Assembly (NCBI GenBank): GCA_003024785.1
Contig: PUQB01000579.1
Span: 32,126 to 96,125 of the forward strand
Length of the DNA stretch: 64,000 bases
Direction of reading: 5' to 3'
Source of the DNA: Selaginella tamariscina
Taxonomy: Eukaryota; Streptophyta; Lycopodiopsida; Selaginellales; Selaginellaceae
Part shown: piece after piece, positions 10,204 through 21,660 of the stretch
How the letters are laid out: each line of letters starts with the position of its first letter
Numbering within the stretch: position 1 is the first letter of the stretch
Translations under genes and position numbers: made by a program
Notes under the pieces: model-generated
The model's input: only the letters and a program-made list of their open reading frames with translations
Database searches by the model: none
What the model was told of the DNA's origin: nothing

Positions 10204-13200
10204 ATGGAGTCGTCGTCAAATTCTGGGTAAGAATTAAAATAAAATCTGTTATACTCGGATATGTGCTTGAACTAATCATTTTTGTATTCAGATGTGGAAT
10301 TGAGGTGACATTAACGAAGCAAGAAGAAAGATGGGCAGGGGGATTCTGGAATCAACTTGGCCATATTTCAAACTAAACGGGAAGCGCATTGGAACAACCA
10401 TGGTTGCTGTCAAACTAACCTCTGTCACATCGCATGGACAAGCAAAACAATGGAAAGTGGGTGTGCTAGTCAAGCATCCGAAAGCATGCTGTGAACCCAG
10501 ATTGAACGATGCTCGACACATATGCCTTGTTCCATCCAATGTCACGTTCTCGGATCCAGAGGTCGCCAGTTACAACATTAATTTCGGGTGGTTTTGTCGA
10601 CTTGTGGATAATGACGTTCACGTGTTCACTAATGATGTTGACCGTGGAGTTCTTCTTCAACTCAACGAAAGCCCATCTATGGAGGGGATCCAACTGGATG
10701 TCTACTTCGAAGATCTTCAGACTCATCGAGTAGGTGTATTCTCAAGATATTGCTTCACAATACAGAAAATCCACAAGTGGAGCAATCGTCCCTCTTCACA
10801 TTGAAGAAGAACACAGCGACATCATAAAGGAGATTGAGAGGGTGGCTTGGTCTCAGGTTCTTTACAGATCACGTTCAATTTGCTTAGCAAATTTCGGGAG
10901 CTGGAAGAGTGTGCCGAGAACATTAGAACAGCATCAATCGGGGATCACACATGTTGATTCGGATCGTAGAAGAAAATCATTAGTCGTTTTGTCAGCTGCA
11001 CCTGTGGCGTCCCATGCTGCAATAAGCCACAAGGAAATGATGTTGGATGATAGGATTTACGAGTGTAGGGTTAAGTATTGCAGCGTCAACCCAAACTTCA
11101 ATTACAGGCCACTGAATCAGGAACGTGTAGCTGAGCTCATGGAGAAGATGAAGGACGACAATTCTTACACCGTTCCACATAATGCTGTTTTGTGCGCATA
11201 CTACGAGAGAAACAAAGGCGCTGACAAAGTGTGGATCACAACACCGGAACAAATGAGGAAGGTTCAGACGGAGAATAGAAAATCAGTTAAGTACTACATC
11301 ATTAGTGGCCAGCACACAATAACGGCAGCCCAACGACTTCTCGACGAACACAACAAAGGAACGATGGCAACAAAACTTTCCGAGCATACCCGTGAGAAGC
11401 TGACGAAAAGATCGGCGTTTTTAGCGAAGCCGAATCTCACAATCGAGCAGTACCATAAGTTATCGGCGGAATGGGACGCTGCAGACACCAACCAACAACA
11501 GCAAAATATGGGAGAAGTTCAAACACACGCGAGCCGTGTGGGAATCTCTTCAGCGACCACAAAGAGCTACCGCAGGGAATACACAATCTGCGGACTACCG
11601 GGTAAGCAAATTGTTTGGGCGGGATTTATCTCGCCGGTATATTAATCTGTCTTTTTTCTCAGAGAGTTGAAGAAATTGTAGCAGTTGATTTTGCCCAGGT
11701 GGGCGGGAAGGAAACATCCTTTTTGATGATGTTGATTTCTTGTCCCGAGGATAGGATCTTTGCGAAATGGTTGGGGATTATGGAATCCTTTGCAAAAGGA
11801 ACACTGAAGAAGAAGCAGACAAGTGAAGTGGAGCCCTCAGAGAAGTCTGCAAAGAAACCCAGTAAGACGCCGAAGGCTAAGTCTGTTCAATCTATAAAGG
11901 ATGTAGACAACGATTTCAAGCTCACATGGTTGAAGCCTTTAAATGGAACAACGATGGAGGAGATGGAAGTCTTGGCTGATTTGGTGATTGATGGCAAATT
12001 ACAGATTAACAACAGCAGCCCCACCTCTCCTTTTCATCTCAAGGCAATGGAGTTGAAGACGGTCAGGCACTTCAAGGAGTGGTTGGGAATACACTGCCAC
12101 AAACTGGGTTGGATTTCGGCTTCAACATACGAAGAGGTCAGCAAATATTTGCATGTGACAAATGATGATATGCTTGTCGAATGGGTGAATCAATCGGAAG
12201 ATCTGGGCAAGAATCTATTGCACGCCAACGCCAAAAAGGAGAACATTGCGATGACGCCTTCTCTTATGGCAGTCCTTCAGCAGCGGAGAACCGAGTTGAA
12301 CCTTATAAAGGAGGATGCTACGACGACAAATACAGATGTTTGTTGTTATTCGAGACTTTATGGGGTACCATCACTGCTTGTAGGAAACCGTTTCAATTGT
12401 TCGTGATGGATCGGCGGGTGTCAAAAAATCCTTCGACAGACAGGACACTAGAGGATTTGGTGGAGAAACTTAGTGCAAGTCATGTACAAAGAAGGTATTT
12501 ATTATTGAATTCATACTTGCACTCTTGACTGATATCTACGTTTTCAGGTATTTATTTCTTGATTCTTGCTCATGTCACCGATACCTTTGCCTTCTCCTTT
12601 GCCAAGAGGAATAAACATCGTTGGACAGGATTTTATATGAATGATGCTGATCCGAAGTGCATTGATTCGGTTGTTCACTTGGTTGTTAGGAATGCGCCAA
12701 ACAGTTTTCAAACTTCCAAATGACTGGCCAGGCATCTGTTTGCACTCCAACGGCCCTGAACCTCCATCCGATACACCGATAGGTAGAGTGACGTATTCGG
12801 CAATGTACGTTATCCAAACATCACAAGTCAAGTGGCACGGAGCATCGTCAACTTGATCAGGGGTCCTCACAGTGATGCGTGGGTTTTTTACTACTGCACT
12901 AGGGGTCCGTCTTGAAGGAGTGTTACCTTCGGCATACATGTGTATTTGCCGTTGAAAAGGATAAGACCATGGTTGAGGACCTGAACAAGTGGATAGATAG
13001 GTTCTCAACTGACTACCCCAACGAATCCATAAAGGAGTATTTGAGAAAGTTCCCTCCCGATAAGTGCGATAGCTCTGAAGACGAATCTGGTTCAATGTCG
13101 GAGTCTGAGGACGAACTTCAATCAGATATTAGACCGGAAGTTATCTCGAGGAGTACAGAACATTCACACACTCCATTACCCATGGAAACATCAATAGAAG

Positions 13201-13295
13201 ATGCAGAAGATCTTGAACCATCTCACAAGCGGCTTAGACCTTCTTCGCCTCACTCAGAAGGTAATAGCGAAGAAGAATTGTTAATGAGTTCTTAG
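10204..13295 (+). pseudogene. ParB-like / DNA methyltransferase-like gene, copy A
   Basis: Exon 1 starts at 10204 (MESSSNSG) after a TTTTGCAG. Three introns are supported: about 10228-10291, 11602-11666 and about 12498-12547. The N-terminal part (KLTSVTS...WKVGVLVKHP) is unassigned. Next comes a ParB/sulfiredoxin-like segment (about 11090-11345): RPLNQERVAELMEKM, then YYIISGQHTITAAQRLL, matching ParB's 'N.R....eL...i' and 'G.hR..A' elements. A Lys/Ser-rich linker and a helical region follow. The C-terminal third looks like a beta-group N4/N6 methylase: LFVMDRRVSKNP stands where DPPW would be, and GSVLKECYLR..VFAVEKDK (reconstructed with copy B) where the AdoMet loop would be. A Ser/Glu-rich tail ends in a TAG at 13293-13295. 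Frame changes near 10310, 10750, 12490, 12780 and 12890 break the frame. Target and activity are unknown. Confidence 0.55.
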
Positions 13296-13401
13296 AGTGA
13301 CGAATAGTTGTAAATGAGTGTAACATAAGGCATTTTTGTATATTTCGTTTATATTTGTACAGAAAATAAATTCTCAAGGATTAATGAAGCTTTTAGTTCA
13401 A

Positions 13402-14744
13402 ACATGGGTCACACATTAACAAGGTAAATAATATACCTTGATAATTTTAAGGTCAGCTAATTATCATTTTGCAGATGTAATGAAACAATTGAGAACATGG
13501 ATTTTCAGCATTGGCATGAGGTAAGAGAGGGGTTTGGCGACAATTTCTTGTGCCACATGTCAGAATGACAGAGTTCATGCAGGAAATGGATAATAATGCA
13601 GCTCAAAACATCGTTACCATGGGGGCCACTTCAGTTTTTTCATCATCATTTTTATTGGCTTCAGTTCCGAAATCAATTTCTTCAGCGCATGCAATATCTG
13701 AATCTTGTAAGGATGATGTACAATTAAATGATGAAGGGATAGGCAACGAGATAGTGGCAACGGATAAATGTGAAAGGGAGCAAACAAGTGATTTGCAAAG
13801 TATTCAAGAGGCAACGCTATCCATGTTACTCATGGCCATATTGTGTTGTTGGATGTCAATGGTGTTCTGCTTCATCGACAAAGGCCCGAGGATAGGAAAA
13901 AAGAAATCAAACAAGGAGATTTCATTCCTTGTCATGGTAAATTTCGATATGATATTATTTTTCGTCCAGGGTTGGATCGTCTCTTTCAAAAGCTTAAGGA
14001 GATGGGTGCGCTTGTGGGGATTTGGTCATGCATGCAGATTCATAACTTAACACCGCTGTTGAATTTGCTTAAGAAACATTGTAGTGTTGCAGAAGAGGTG
14101 ATTCGTAAAGATTGGATTTTTGACCAGCGAATGTGTTATAAACCTCTCGAATTTCACAATATAAGAAAGGAAAGCAAGCCATACTTCTTCAAGAATGAAA
14201 GAATAATTGGGACTCATGGGGAGATCAGTCGCTTAAGGATAATGAAGAACGCACATATGTTAGTAGTAGACGACTCTCCTCAGAAGGCTATGCTCAACCA
14301 AAACATTGCTTGTATTCATCCAATCACTTTCGATCCATATTCTGATACATATCATGGATGAGCTAGTGAACTACTTGGATACGTGCCTCAGAAAGAAGAA
14401 TCTCGAAAATTTTTGTGAGCAGTATCCACCGTATCATACATTTCCTGAAGCTTTTCTTTCTCGTGATTTTGAATTTTATAAAATGAAGGATAGCAACCGG
14501 GCGCTTTATAATATTATTCTTAAGGAACGTCATTTTTAGATGAGCCTTTATGCAGACCTTCTCTTATCACATCTTATGTATTAACAAGGATGGCAACTCC
14601 CAATTGCATTCGTGAGAGTGTTAGTGGTGGCAACAACATCAAGATATTGACCAAAATGATTTGATTAATCCGGAGAGTGATGATTTAGACAAAATGAGGA
14701 GATTTCTCTGTATGGTTAGGAAGAAAGTATTTATAAAAAATTAA
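13402..14744 (+). pseudogene. FCP1/NIF-type HAD phosphatase-like gene, copy A
   Basis: A probable first exon (MGHTLT, near 13402-13421) is followed by an intron ending TTTTGCAG at 13474. Coding continues through an acidic, low-complexity N-terminus to the HAD domain. HAD motif I is IVLLDVNGVLLHR (about 13850); then come FRPGLDRLFQKLKE, GIWSC (motif II region) and VVDDSPQKAMLNQN (about 14260-14300, motif IV). This order is that of FCP1/SCP-type phosphatases. The D-x-N-G form of motif I also occurs in a plant FCP1-like clade as I recall it, so the Asn is not by itself a defect. A C-terminal part (DELVNYLDTCLRKKNLENF...) ends at 14744. Breaks: one base missing near 13822, a frame change near 14345, and further changes near 14535 and 14630. 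It lies about 100 bp after the methylase-like gene on the same strand. Substrate unknown. Confidence 0.6.
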
Positions 14745-15296
14745 CATGTTGATAAGAAAATGATTTCATTTGTAATTATGTTTGATAGTATTTCTTCATT
14801 ATTGTAAACTATTTTTAGAATAATATGAATATTCTAAGATATTTAGGAATATTCCTTACTAAGTAAGGTTATTGAAGGATTAATTAATTAATTAATTAAT
14901 ATTTAAGGCTTAATTACATATTAATTAAATTAATTAATAATTAAAACTTAAGTATTAATTAGTAATTTATTTTATATTCCCATTTTCACGTATCATGCCC
15001 ACTTTAGTTACAACGTGCATATCTGTATAATTTTATTTATTTATCTATCTCTCGCACACACACGCACACTCCTGTATATACATATACATATACATAAATA
15101 TACATATACATATACATATATATATGTGTGTGTGTGTGTATCTATATAATTTAATTTATTTAGCACACACATACGATATACATATACATATACATATGTG
15201 TGTGTGTATCAGTATAATTTTATCTGATTTGTTTATCTCTGGCACACACACGCACTCTCCTACACACAGATATACATATAGATCTATATATGTTGT

Positions 15297-16345
15297 AGCA
15301 GCGGGATTAATCCCGCTGCTATATGGTGAGACGTGTGTAGCGGCGGGATTAATCCCGCCGCTATATGGTTAGACCCTCGGCGGCGGGATAAATCCCGTTG
15401 CTATATGGTTAGACCATCGGCAACGAGATTAATCCCGCCGCTCAATCGTTACCCATGAGCTGCGGGATTAATCCCGCCGCCCTTCAAGCAGGCTATTTGG
15501 TTAGCCTCATGAGCGGCGGGATTAATCCCGCCGACCATGAGGTTAACCGAAGAGCAACGGGATTAATCCCGCTAGCCATGGCCTGCATGCTGGGCCTAGT
15601 GGCGGGATTAATCCCGCCGTCTAAGCATGCCATGTGCGAAATCTGGCGGGATTTATCCCGCCGCTAATGGCCTGTCCGAAGGTCTAGGTGGCGGGTTAAT
15701 TCTGTCGGATTCCGCGCAGGCAATGGGCGTCCGGCGAGATTAATCCCGCCGCCCATGGCTGCGTGCTGGGCCTAGGCGGCAGGATTAATCCCATCGCATA
15801 CGCATGCCCTGCACAAAATCGGGCGGATTTATCCCGCCGCCAAAGGCCTGCCTGAAGGGCCTAGGCGGCGGGATTAATCCCGCCAGATTCTGCACATGGC
15901 ATTGGCTCCGGCGGGATTAATCTCACCGCCTAGGGTCCAAGTGAAGGGCCTAGGCGGCGGGATTAATCCTACCGACCCTTCAATGCCTGTTGGAGGGATG
16001 AATCCCGCCACTCTTCGCTTTTTCCTCCATTGGTGAGTTGGACCAATCCCAAACGTTTCTGTTTAAGACGTAGAAGGTTTACAACATACCAATGGAGGGG
16101 ACTGAGAAGAGTGGCGAATTCATTTCATCATCCCTTACATGGTGGGCGAGATTAATCCTGCCGTTTTTTTGGAGCCTCTAAAGGGGTGTGCCAAATAAAT
16201 CCTGCCAAGTTCTCTCTAAGACCGAGAAGGGTGGTAGGATTAATCCTGCACACCCGTTCAGGGCCTCCAGAAAGGTGGCGAGATTAATCCCGCCCACTCT
16301 TTCAGGAGGCATTGAAGGGGTGGTGAGATTAATCCCGCCGCACCT
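15297..16345. repeat. Array 3 of the GGCGGGATTAATCCCGCC palindrome
   Basis: About fifteen recognisable copies occur, more degenerate than in array 2 (variants such as GGGATAAATCCC, GGATTTATCC, GAGATTAATCCC). The GCCAAAGGCCTGCC higher-order unit is kept once, at 15839. The part after 16000 (sparse copies in AATGAATCCCGCCACTCTTC-type spacers) aligns with 9500-9870 of unit A. Confidence 0.9.
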
Positions 16346-16452
16346 TCTATATGAATATATATGTTATTAGTATATATAAGTTGCATATCTCATTTTATTT
16401 ATTTTTATCATCTTACCATAATATTTCGAGTAAAAGCTAGAAAACTATGTAA

Positions 16453-16539
16453 AACTGTCAAGAGCTCACATTTGTGGTGGTTCTAAAATGAAATATTATC
16501 TTTCCTTTGCACTAGCACAAATGTGAGCTTTGGACAGTT
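16453..16539 (+). other. Long hairpin upstream of ParB/MTase gene (copy B)
   Basis: This is the counterpart of the 9976-10061 foldback. The arms are at 16453-16476 and 16516-16539. One arm position changed toward pairing (CACAAATGTGAGC in the 3' arm) and one away (AACTGTCAAGAGC in the 5' arm). Confidence 0.6.
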
Positions 16540-16681
16540 AATTACGTCCACTTCTCTCTGTGTATTATTTTTGTATATTCGGGTTTATACAAGTGTGTGT
16601 GCGTTTTTATATGATTTGTATTCATAGTGTATTATTTTGCAGAAGGACGATTTAATTAAACAAGGAGATCGAGTCATTAGT

Positions 16682-19600
16682 ATGGAGTCGTCGTCAAATT
16701 CTGGGTAAGAATTAAAATAAAATCTGTTATACTCAGATATGTGCTTGAACTAATCATTTTTGTATTCAGATGTGAAATTAAGGTGACATTAAAGACGAGA
16801 GCAGGAGAAGAGATGGGCAAGGAGATTCTGGAATCAACTTGGCCATATTTCAAACTAAACGGGAAGCGCATTGGAACAACCATGGTTGCTGTCAAACTAA
16901 CCTCTGTCACATCGCATGACCAAGCAAAACAATGGAAAGTGGGTTTGCTAGTCAAACATCCGAAAGCATGCTGTGAACCCAGATTGAACGATGCTCGACA
17001 CATATGCCTTGTTCCATCCAATGTCACGTTCTTGGATCCAGAGGTCGCCAATTATAACATTAATTTCGGGTGGTTTTGTTGACTTGTGGATAATGACGTT
17101 CACATGTTCACTAATGATGTTGATCGTGGAGTTCTTCTTCAACTCAAGAAAGCCCATCTATGGAGGGGATCCAACTGGATGTCTACTTCGAAGATCTTCA
17201 TACTCATCGAGTAGGTGTATTCTCAGCAGATATTGCTTCACAATACAGAAATCCACAAGTGGAGCAATCGTCCCTCTTCACATTGAAGAACACAACGACA
17301 TCATAAAGGAGATTGAGAGGGTGGCTTGGTCTCAGGTTCTTTACAGATCACGTTCAATTTGCTTAGCAAATTTCGGGAGCTGGAAGAGTGTGCCGAGAAC
17401 ATTAAAACAGCATCAATCGGGGATCACACATGTTGATTCGGATCGTAGAAGAAAATCCTCGGTCGTTTTGTCAGCTGCACCTGTGGCATCCCATGCTACA
17501 ATAAGCCACAAGGAAATGATGTTGGATGATAGGATTTACGAATGTAGGGTTAAGTATTGCAGCGTCAACCCATTAGTGGCTAGCACACAATAACGGCAGC
17601 CCAACGACCTCTCGACGAACACAATAAAGGAACGATGGCAACAAAACTTTCCGAGCATACCCGTGAAAAGCTGACGAAAAGATCGGCATTTTTAGCGAAG
17701 TCGAATCTCACAATCGAGCAGTACCATAAGTTATCGGCGGAATGAGATGCTGCAGACACCAACCATTACAACAACAAAATATGGGAGAAGTTCAAACACA
17801 CGCGAGCCATGTGGGAATCTCTTCAACGACCACAAAGAGCTACCGCAGGGAATACACAATCTGCGGACTACCGGGTAAGCAAATTGTTTGGGCGGATTTA
17901 TCTCGTCGGTATATTAATCTGTCTTTTTTTCCAAAGAGTTGAAGAAATTGTAGCAGTTGATTTTGCCCAGGTGAGTGGGAAGGAAATATCCTTTTTGATG
18001 ATGTTGATTTCTTGTCCCGAGGATAGGATCTTTGCAAAATGGTTGGAGATTATGGAATCCTTTGCAAAAGGAACACTGAAGAAGAAGCAGACAAGTGAAG
18101 AGGAGCCCTCAGAGAAGTCTACAAAGAACCCAGTAAGACGCTGAAGGCTAAGTCTATTCAATCTATAAAGGATGTAGACAACGATTTCAAGCTCACATGG
18201 TTGAAGCCTTTAAATAGAATAACGATGGAGGAGATGGAAGTCTTGGCTGATTTGGTGATTGATGGCAAGCTACAGATTAATAACAGCAGCCCCACCTCTC
18301 CTTTTCATGTCAAGGCAATGGAGTTGAAGACGGTCAGGCACTTCAAGGAGTGGTTGGGAATACACTGCCACAAACTGGGTTGGACCTCAGCTTCAACATA
18401 CGAAGAGGTTAGCAAATATTTGCATGTGACAAATGATGATATGCTTGTCGAATGGGTGAATCAATCGGAAGATCTGGGTAAGAATCTATTGCACGCCAAC
18501 ACCAAGAAGGAGAACATTGCGATGATGCCTTCTCTTATGGCAATCCTTCAGCAGCGGAGAACCGAGTTGAACCTTATAAAAGAGGATGCTACGAATCAAG
18601 ACAAGCCCTACAGATGTTTGTTGTTGGATTCGGAGACTTTATGGGGTACCATCACTGCTTGTAGGAAACCATTTCAATTGTTCGTGATAGATTGGCGGGT
18701 GTCAAAAAATCCTTCAACAGACAGGACATTAGAGGATTTGGTGGAGAAACTTAGCCGTGCAAGCATGTACAAAGAAGGTATTTATTATTGAATTCATACT
18801 TGCACAAACAATTTCAAACTTCCAAATGACTGGCCAGGCATCTGTTTGCACTCCAATGGCCCTAAACCTCCATTCGATACACCGATAGCTGAGAGTGACG
18901 TATTCGGCAATGTACGTTATCCAAACATTACAAGTCAAGCGGCATGGAGCATCGTCAACTTGATCAAGGGTCCTCACAGTGATGCATGGGTTTTGACTAC
19001 TACACTAGGGGGTCCGTCTTGAAGGAGTGTTACCTTCGGGATACATGTGTGTTTGCCGTTGAAACGGATAAGACCATGGTTGAGGACCTGAACAAGTGGA
19101 TAGAGAGGTTCTCAATTGATTACCCCAACAAACCCATACAGGAGTATTTGAGAAAGTTCCCTCCTGATAAGTGCGATAGTTCTGAAGATGAATCTGGTTC
19201 AATGTCGGAGTCTGAGGACGAACTTCAATTAGATATTCGACTGGAAGTTATCTCGAGGAGTACAGAACATTCACACACTCCATTACCCATGGAAACATCA
19301 ATAGAAGATACGGAAGATCTTGAACCATCTCACAAGCGGCTTAGACCTTCTTCGCCTCACTCAGAAGGTAATAGCTGTCATAGTTCTAACCTGGTGAGTT
19401 GACTATCTGGGTAAAGATTGTGGGATATGTGGGCAAAAAGACCCAAGCAGACCTGGGTCATCATGACCAGGGGCCCTCTCATAAACACCAATTGGCCCTT
19501 TGCCTAGTTGGCACAAGGGAGAGGGAAAGGTTCTGACATTTGGTATCAGAGCGGTCCCGGGTTCGATTCTCATCAGGGATGAACTTTGAGTAAAGCTCAA

Positions 19601-20228
19601 GCCACTAAGGTTGGCGCACTTGTCCTTGCCTAACTAAACCCCTCGATTACATGTGTACAACCAAGCGGCTTTGTGATCGCCTCTGGCTTGATTGACATGT
19701 GATGCGAGCCTCGATCACATGTGTACAACCAAGCGGCTCTGTGATTGCCTCTGGCTTGATTGACATGTGATGCGAGTACAGCTTGAGCTTAGCGTAAGTA
19801 GAGCTAAGCGTGAGTAGAAACGCCTCTGGCTACACCTCCTAGAGGAAGGGCATGAGTAGAAACGCCTCTGGCTGCACCTTCTGGAGGAAGGCATAGTAGC
19901 AACCCCTTGAAGTCTCATCCAGAGGAAGGGCATGAGTAGAAACGCCTTTGGCTGCACCTTCTGGAGGAAGGCATAGTAGCAACCCCTTGAAGTCTGTGGA
20001 TGAGGGCATCCACTTTCTCAAATGGGTGGAGAGTGTCATATTTCTAACTTGGTGAGTTGACTACCTAGGTAAAGATTGTGGGATATGTGGGCAAAAAGAC
20101 CCAAGCAGACCTGGGTCATCATGACCAGGGGCCTCTCATAAACACCAATTGGCCCTTTGCCTAGTTGGCATAAGGAGAGAGGGAAAGGTTGTGACAATTG
20201 CGAAGAAGAATTGTTAATGAGTTCTTAA
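16682..20228 (+). pseudogene. ParB-like / DNA methyltransferase-like gene, copy B, interrupted
   Basis: Same gene as copy A. The N-terminus is in frame here (MESSSNSG, intron, CEIKVTLKTRAGEEM), where copy A is shifted. A TGA at about 17080 (GWFC*) interrupts it. A deletion of about 200 bp at 17571 removes most of the ParB-like core (RPLNQERVAEL...YYI). A second deletion near 18806, of about 190 bp, removes the exon start after intron 3. The methylase part keeps LFVIDWRVSKNP, SDVFGNVRYPNITSQ and DYYTRGSVLKECYLR..VFAVETDK. A TRIM element (19376-20196) splits the acidic tail shortly before the TAA at 20226. These lesions cannot all be sequencing errors, so this copy is dead. Confidence 0.6.
19376..20196 (+). 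mobile_element. TRIM (miniature LTR retrotransposon)
   Basis: Two 163-bp terminal direct repeats, 19376-19538 and 20034-20196, start TGTCATA and end TGACA. Directly inside the left repeat is TGGTATCAGAGC (19541-19552), a perfect primer site for plant initiator-Met tRNA. Inside the right repeat is a purine tract (AATGGGTGGAGAG, ending 20033). The flanks ATAGC (19371-19375) and ATTGC (20197-20201) are a 5-bp target duplication with one mismatch. Copy A keeps the empty site (GGTAATAGCGAAGAAG). The 495-bp interior has no coding frame. It consists of internal repeats (CAACCAAGCGGCT twice; AACGCCTCTGGCTGCACC units; GGAGGAAGGCATAGTAGCAA). Confidence 0.92.
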
Positions 20229-20416
20229 AGTGACGAATAATTGTAAATGAGTGTAACATAAGGCATTTTTATATATTTCGTTTATATTTGTACAAAAAAT
20301 AAATTCTCAAGGATTAATGAAGCTTTTAATTCAAACATGGGTCACACATTAACAAGGTAAATAATATACCTTGATAATTATAAGGTCAGCTAACTATCAT
20401 TTTGCAGACAGTTGAG

Positions 20417-21660
20417 AACATGGATTTTCAGCATTGCCATGAGGTAAGAGAGGGGTTTGGCGAAAATTTCTTGTGCCACATGTCAGAATGACAGAGTTCA
20501 TGCAGGAAATGGATAATAATGCAGCTCAAAACATTGTTACCATGGGATCACTTTAATTTTTTCATCACCATTTCTATTGGCTTCAGTTCCGAAATTAATT
20601 TCTTCAGTGCCTGCAATATCTGAATCTTGTAAGGATGATGTAGAATTAAATGATAAAGGGATAGGCAACGAGATAGTGTTAACAGATAAATGTGAAAGGG
20701 AGCAAACAAGTGAGTTGCAAAGTATTCAAGAGGCAACGCTATCCCATGTTACTCATGGCCATATTGTGTTGTTGGATGTCAATGATGTTCTGCTTCATCG
20801 ACAAAGGCCCGAGGATAGGAAAAAAGAAATTAAACAAAGAGATTTCATTCTTTGTCATGGTAAATTTTGATATGATATTATTTTCGTCCAGGGTTGAACC
20901 GTCTCTTTTAAAAGCTTAAGGAAATGGGTGCACTTGTGGGGATTTGGTCATGCGAGCAGATTCACAACTTGACACCGCTGTTGAATTTGCTTAAGAAACA
21001 TTGTAGTGTTGCAGAAGAGGTGATTCATAAAGATTGAATTTTTGACCAACGAGTATGTTATAAACCTCTCGAATTTTACAATATAAAAAGAAAGCAAGCC
21101 ATACTTTTTCAAGAATGAAAGATTTATTGGGACTCATGGGGAGATCAGTCGCTTAAGGATAATGAAGAACACACATATGTTAGTGGTAGAAGATTCTCTC
21201 CTCAGAAGGCTATGCTCAACCAAAACATTGCTTATATTCATCCAATCACTTTTGACCCATATTCTGGTACCGATATCATGGATGAGTTAGTGAACTACTT
21301 GGATACGTGCCTCAGAAAGAAGAATCTCGAAAACTTTTGTGAGCCGTATCCACCGTATCAAACGTTTCCTGAATCTTTTCTTTCTTGTGATTTTGAATTT
21401 TATAAATGAAGGATAACAACTGGGCGCTTTATAATATTATTCTTAAGGAACGTCAATTTTTAGATGAGCCTTTATGCAGACCTTCTCTTATCACATCTTA
21501 TGTATTAACAAGGATGGCAACTCCCAATTGCATTCGTGAGAGTGTTAGGTGGTGGCAACAACATCAAGATATTGACCAAAATGATTCGATTAATCTGGAG
21601 AGTGATGATTTAAATAAAATGAAAAAATTTCTCTGTATGATAGGAAGAAAATATTTATAA
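20417..21660 (+). pseudogene. FCP1/NIF-type HAD phosphatase-like gene, copy B
   Basis: Same gene as copy A. Here the junction into the HAD domain is in frame (EATLSHVTHGHIVLLDVND, about 20735-20790), where copy A has lost one base. Other breaks are private to this copy: a TGA after LCHGKF (about 20870), a shift in the next 20 bases, a TGA at about 21036, shifts near 21080 and 21195, and a TGA near 21408. The C-terminal segment (DELVNYLDTCLRKKNLENF; later RPSLITSYVLTRMATPNCIR, ending LCMIGRKYL) is better kept than in copy A. Motif I reads DVND rather than DVNG. Two different sets of lesions imply independent decay or uncorrected reads. Confidence 0.6.

Larger units (their letters stand above)
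8670..15017 (+). repeat. Tandem duplication unit A (about 6.3 kb)
   Basis: Unit A carries, in order, a microsatellite tail, palindrome array 2, a hairpin, a ParB/methyltransferase-like gene and an FCP1-like gene. It ends at 'cactttagttacaacgtgcatat' near 15010. The next bases ('ctgtataattttatttattt') restart the same order as unit B. Identity to unit B is visibly very high across the genes. The left edge is blurred by microsatellites and could lie anywhere between about 8390 and 8670. Confidence 0.85.
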
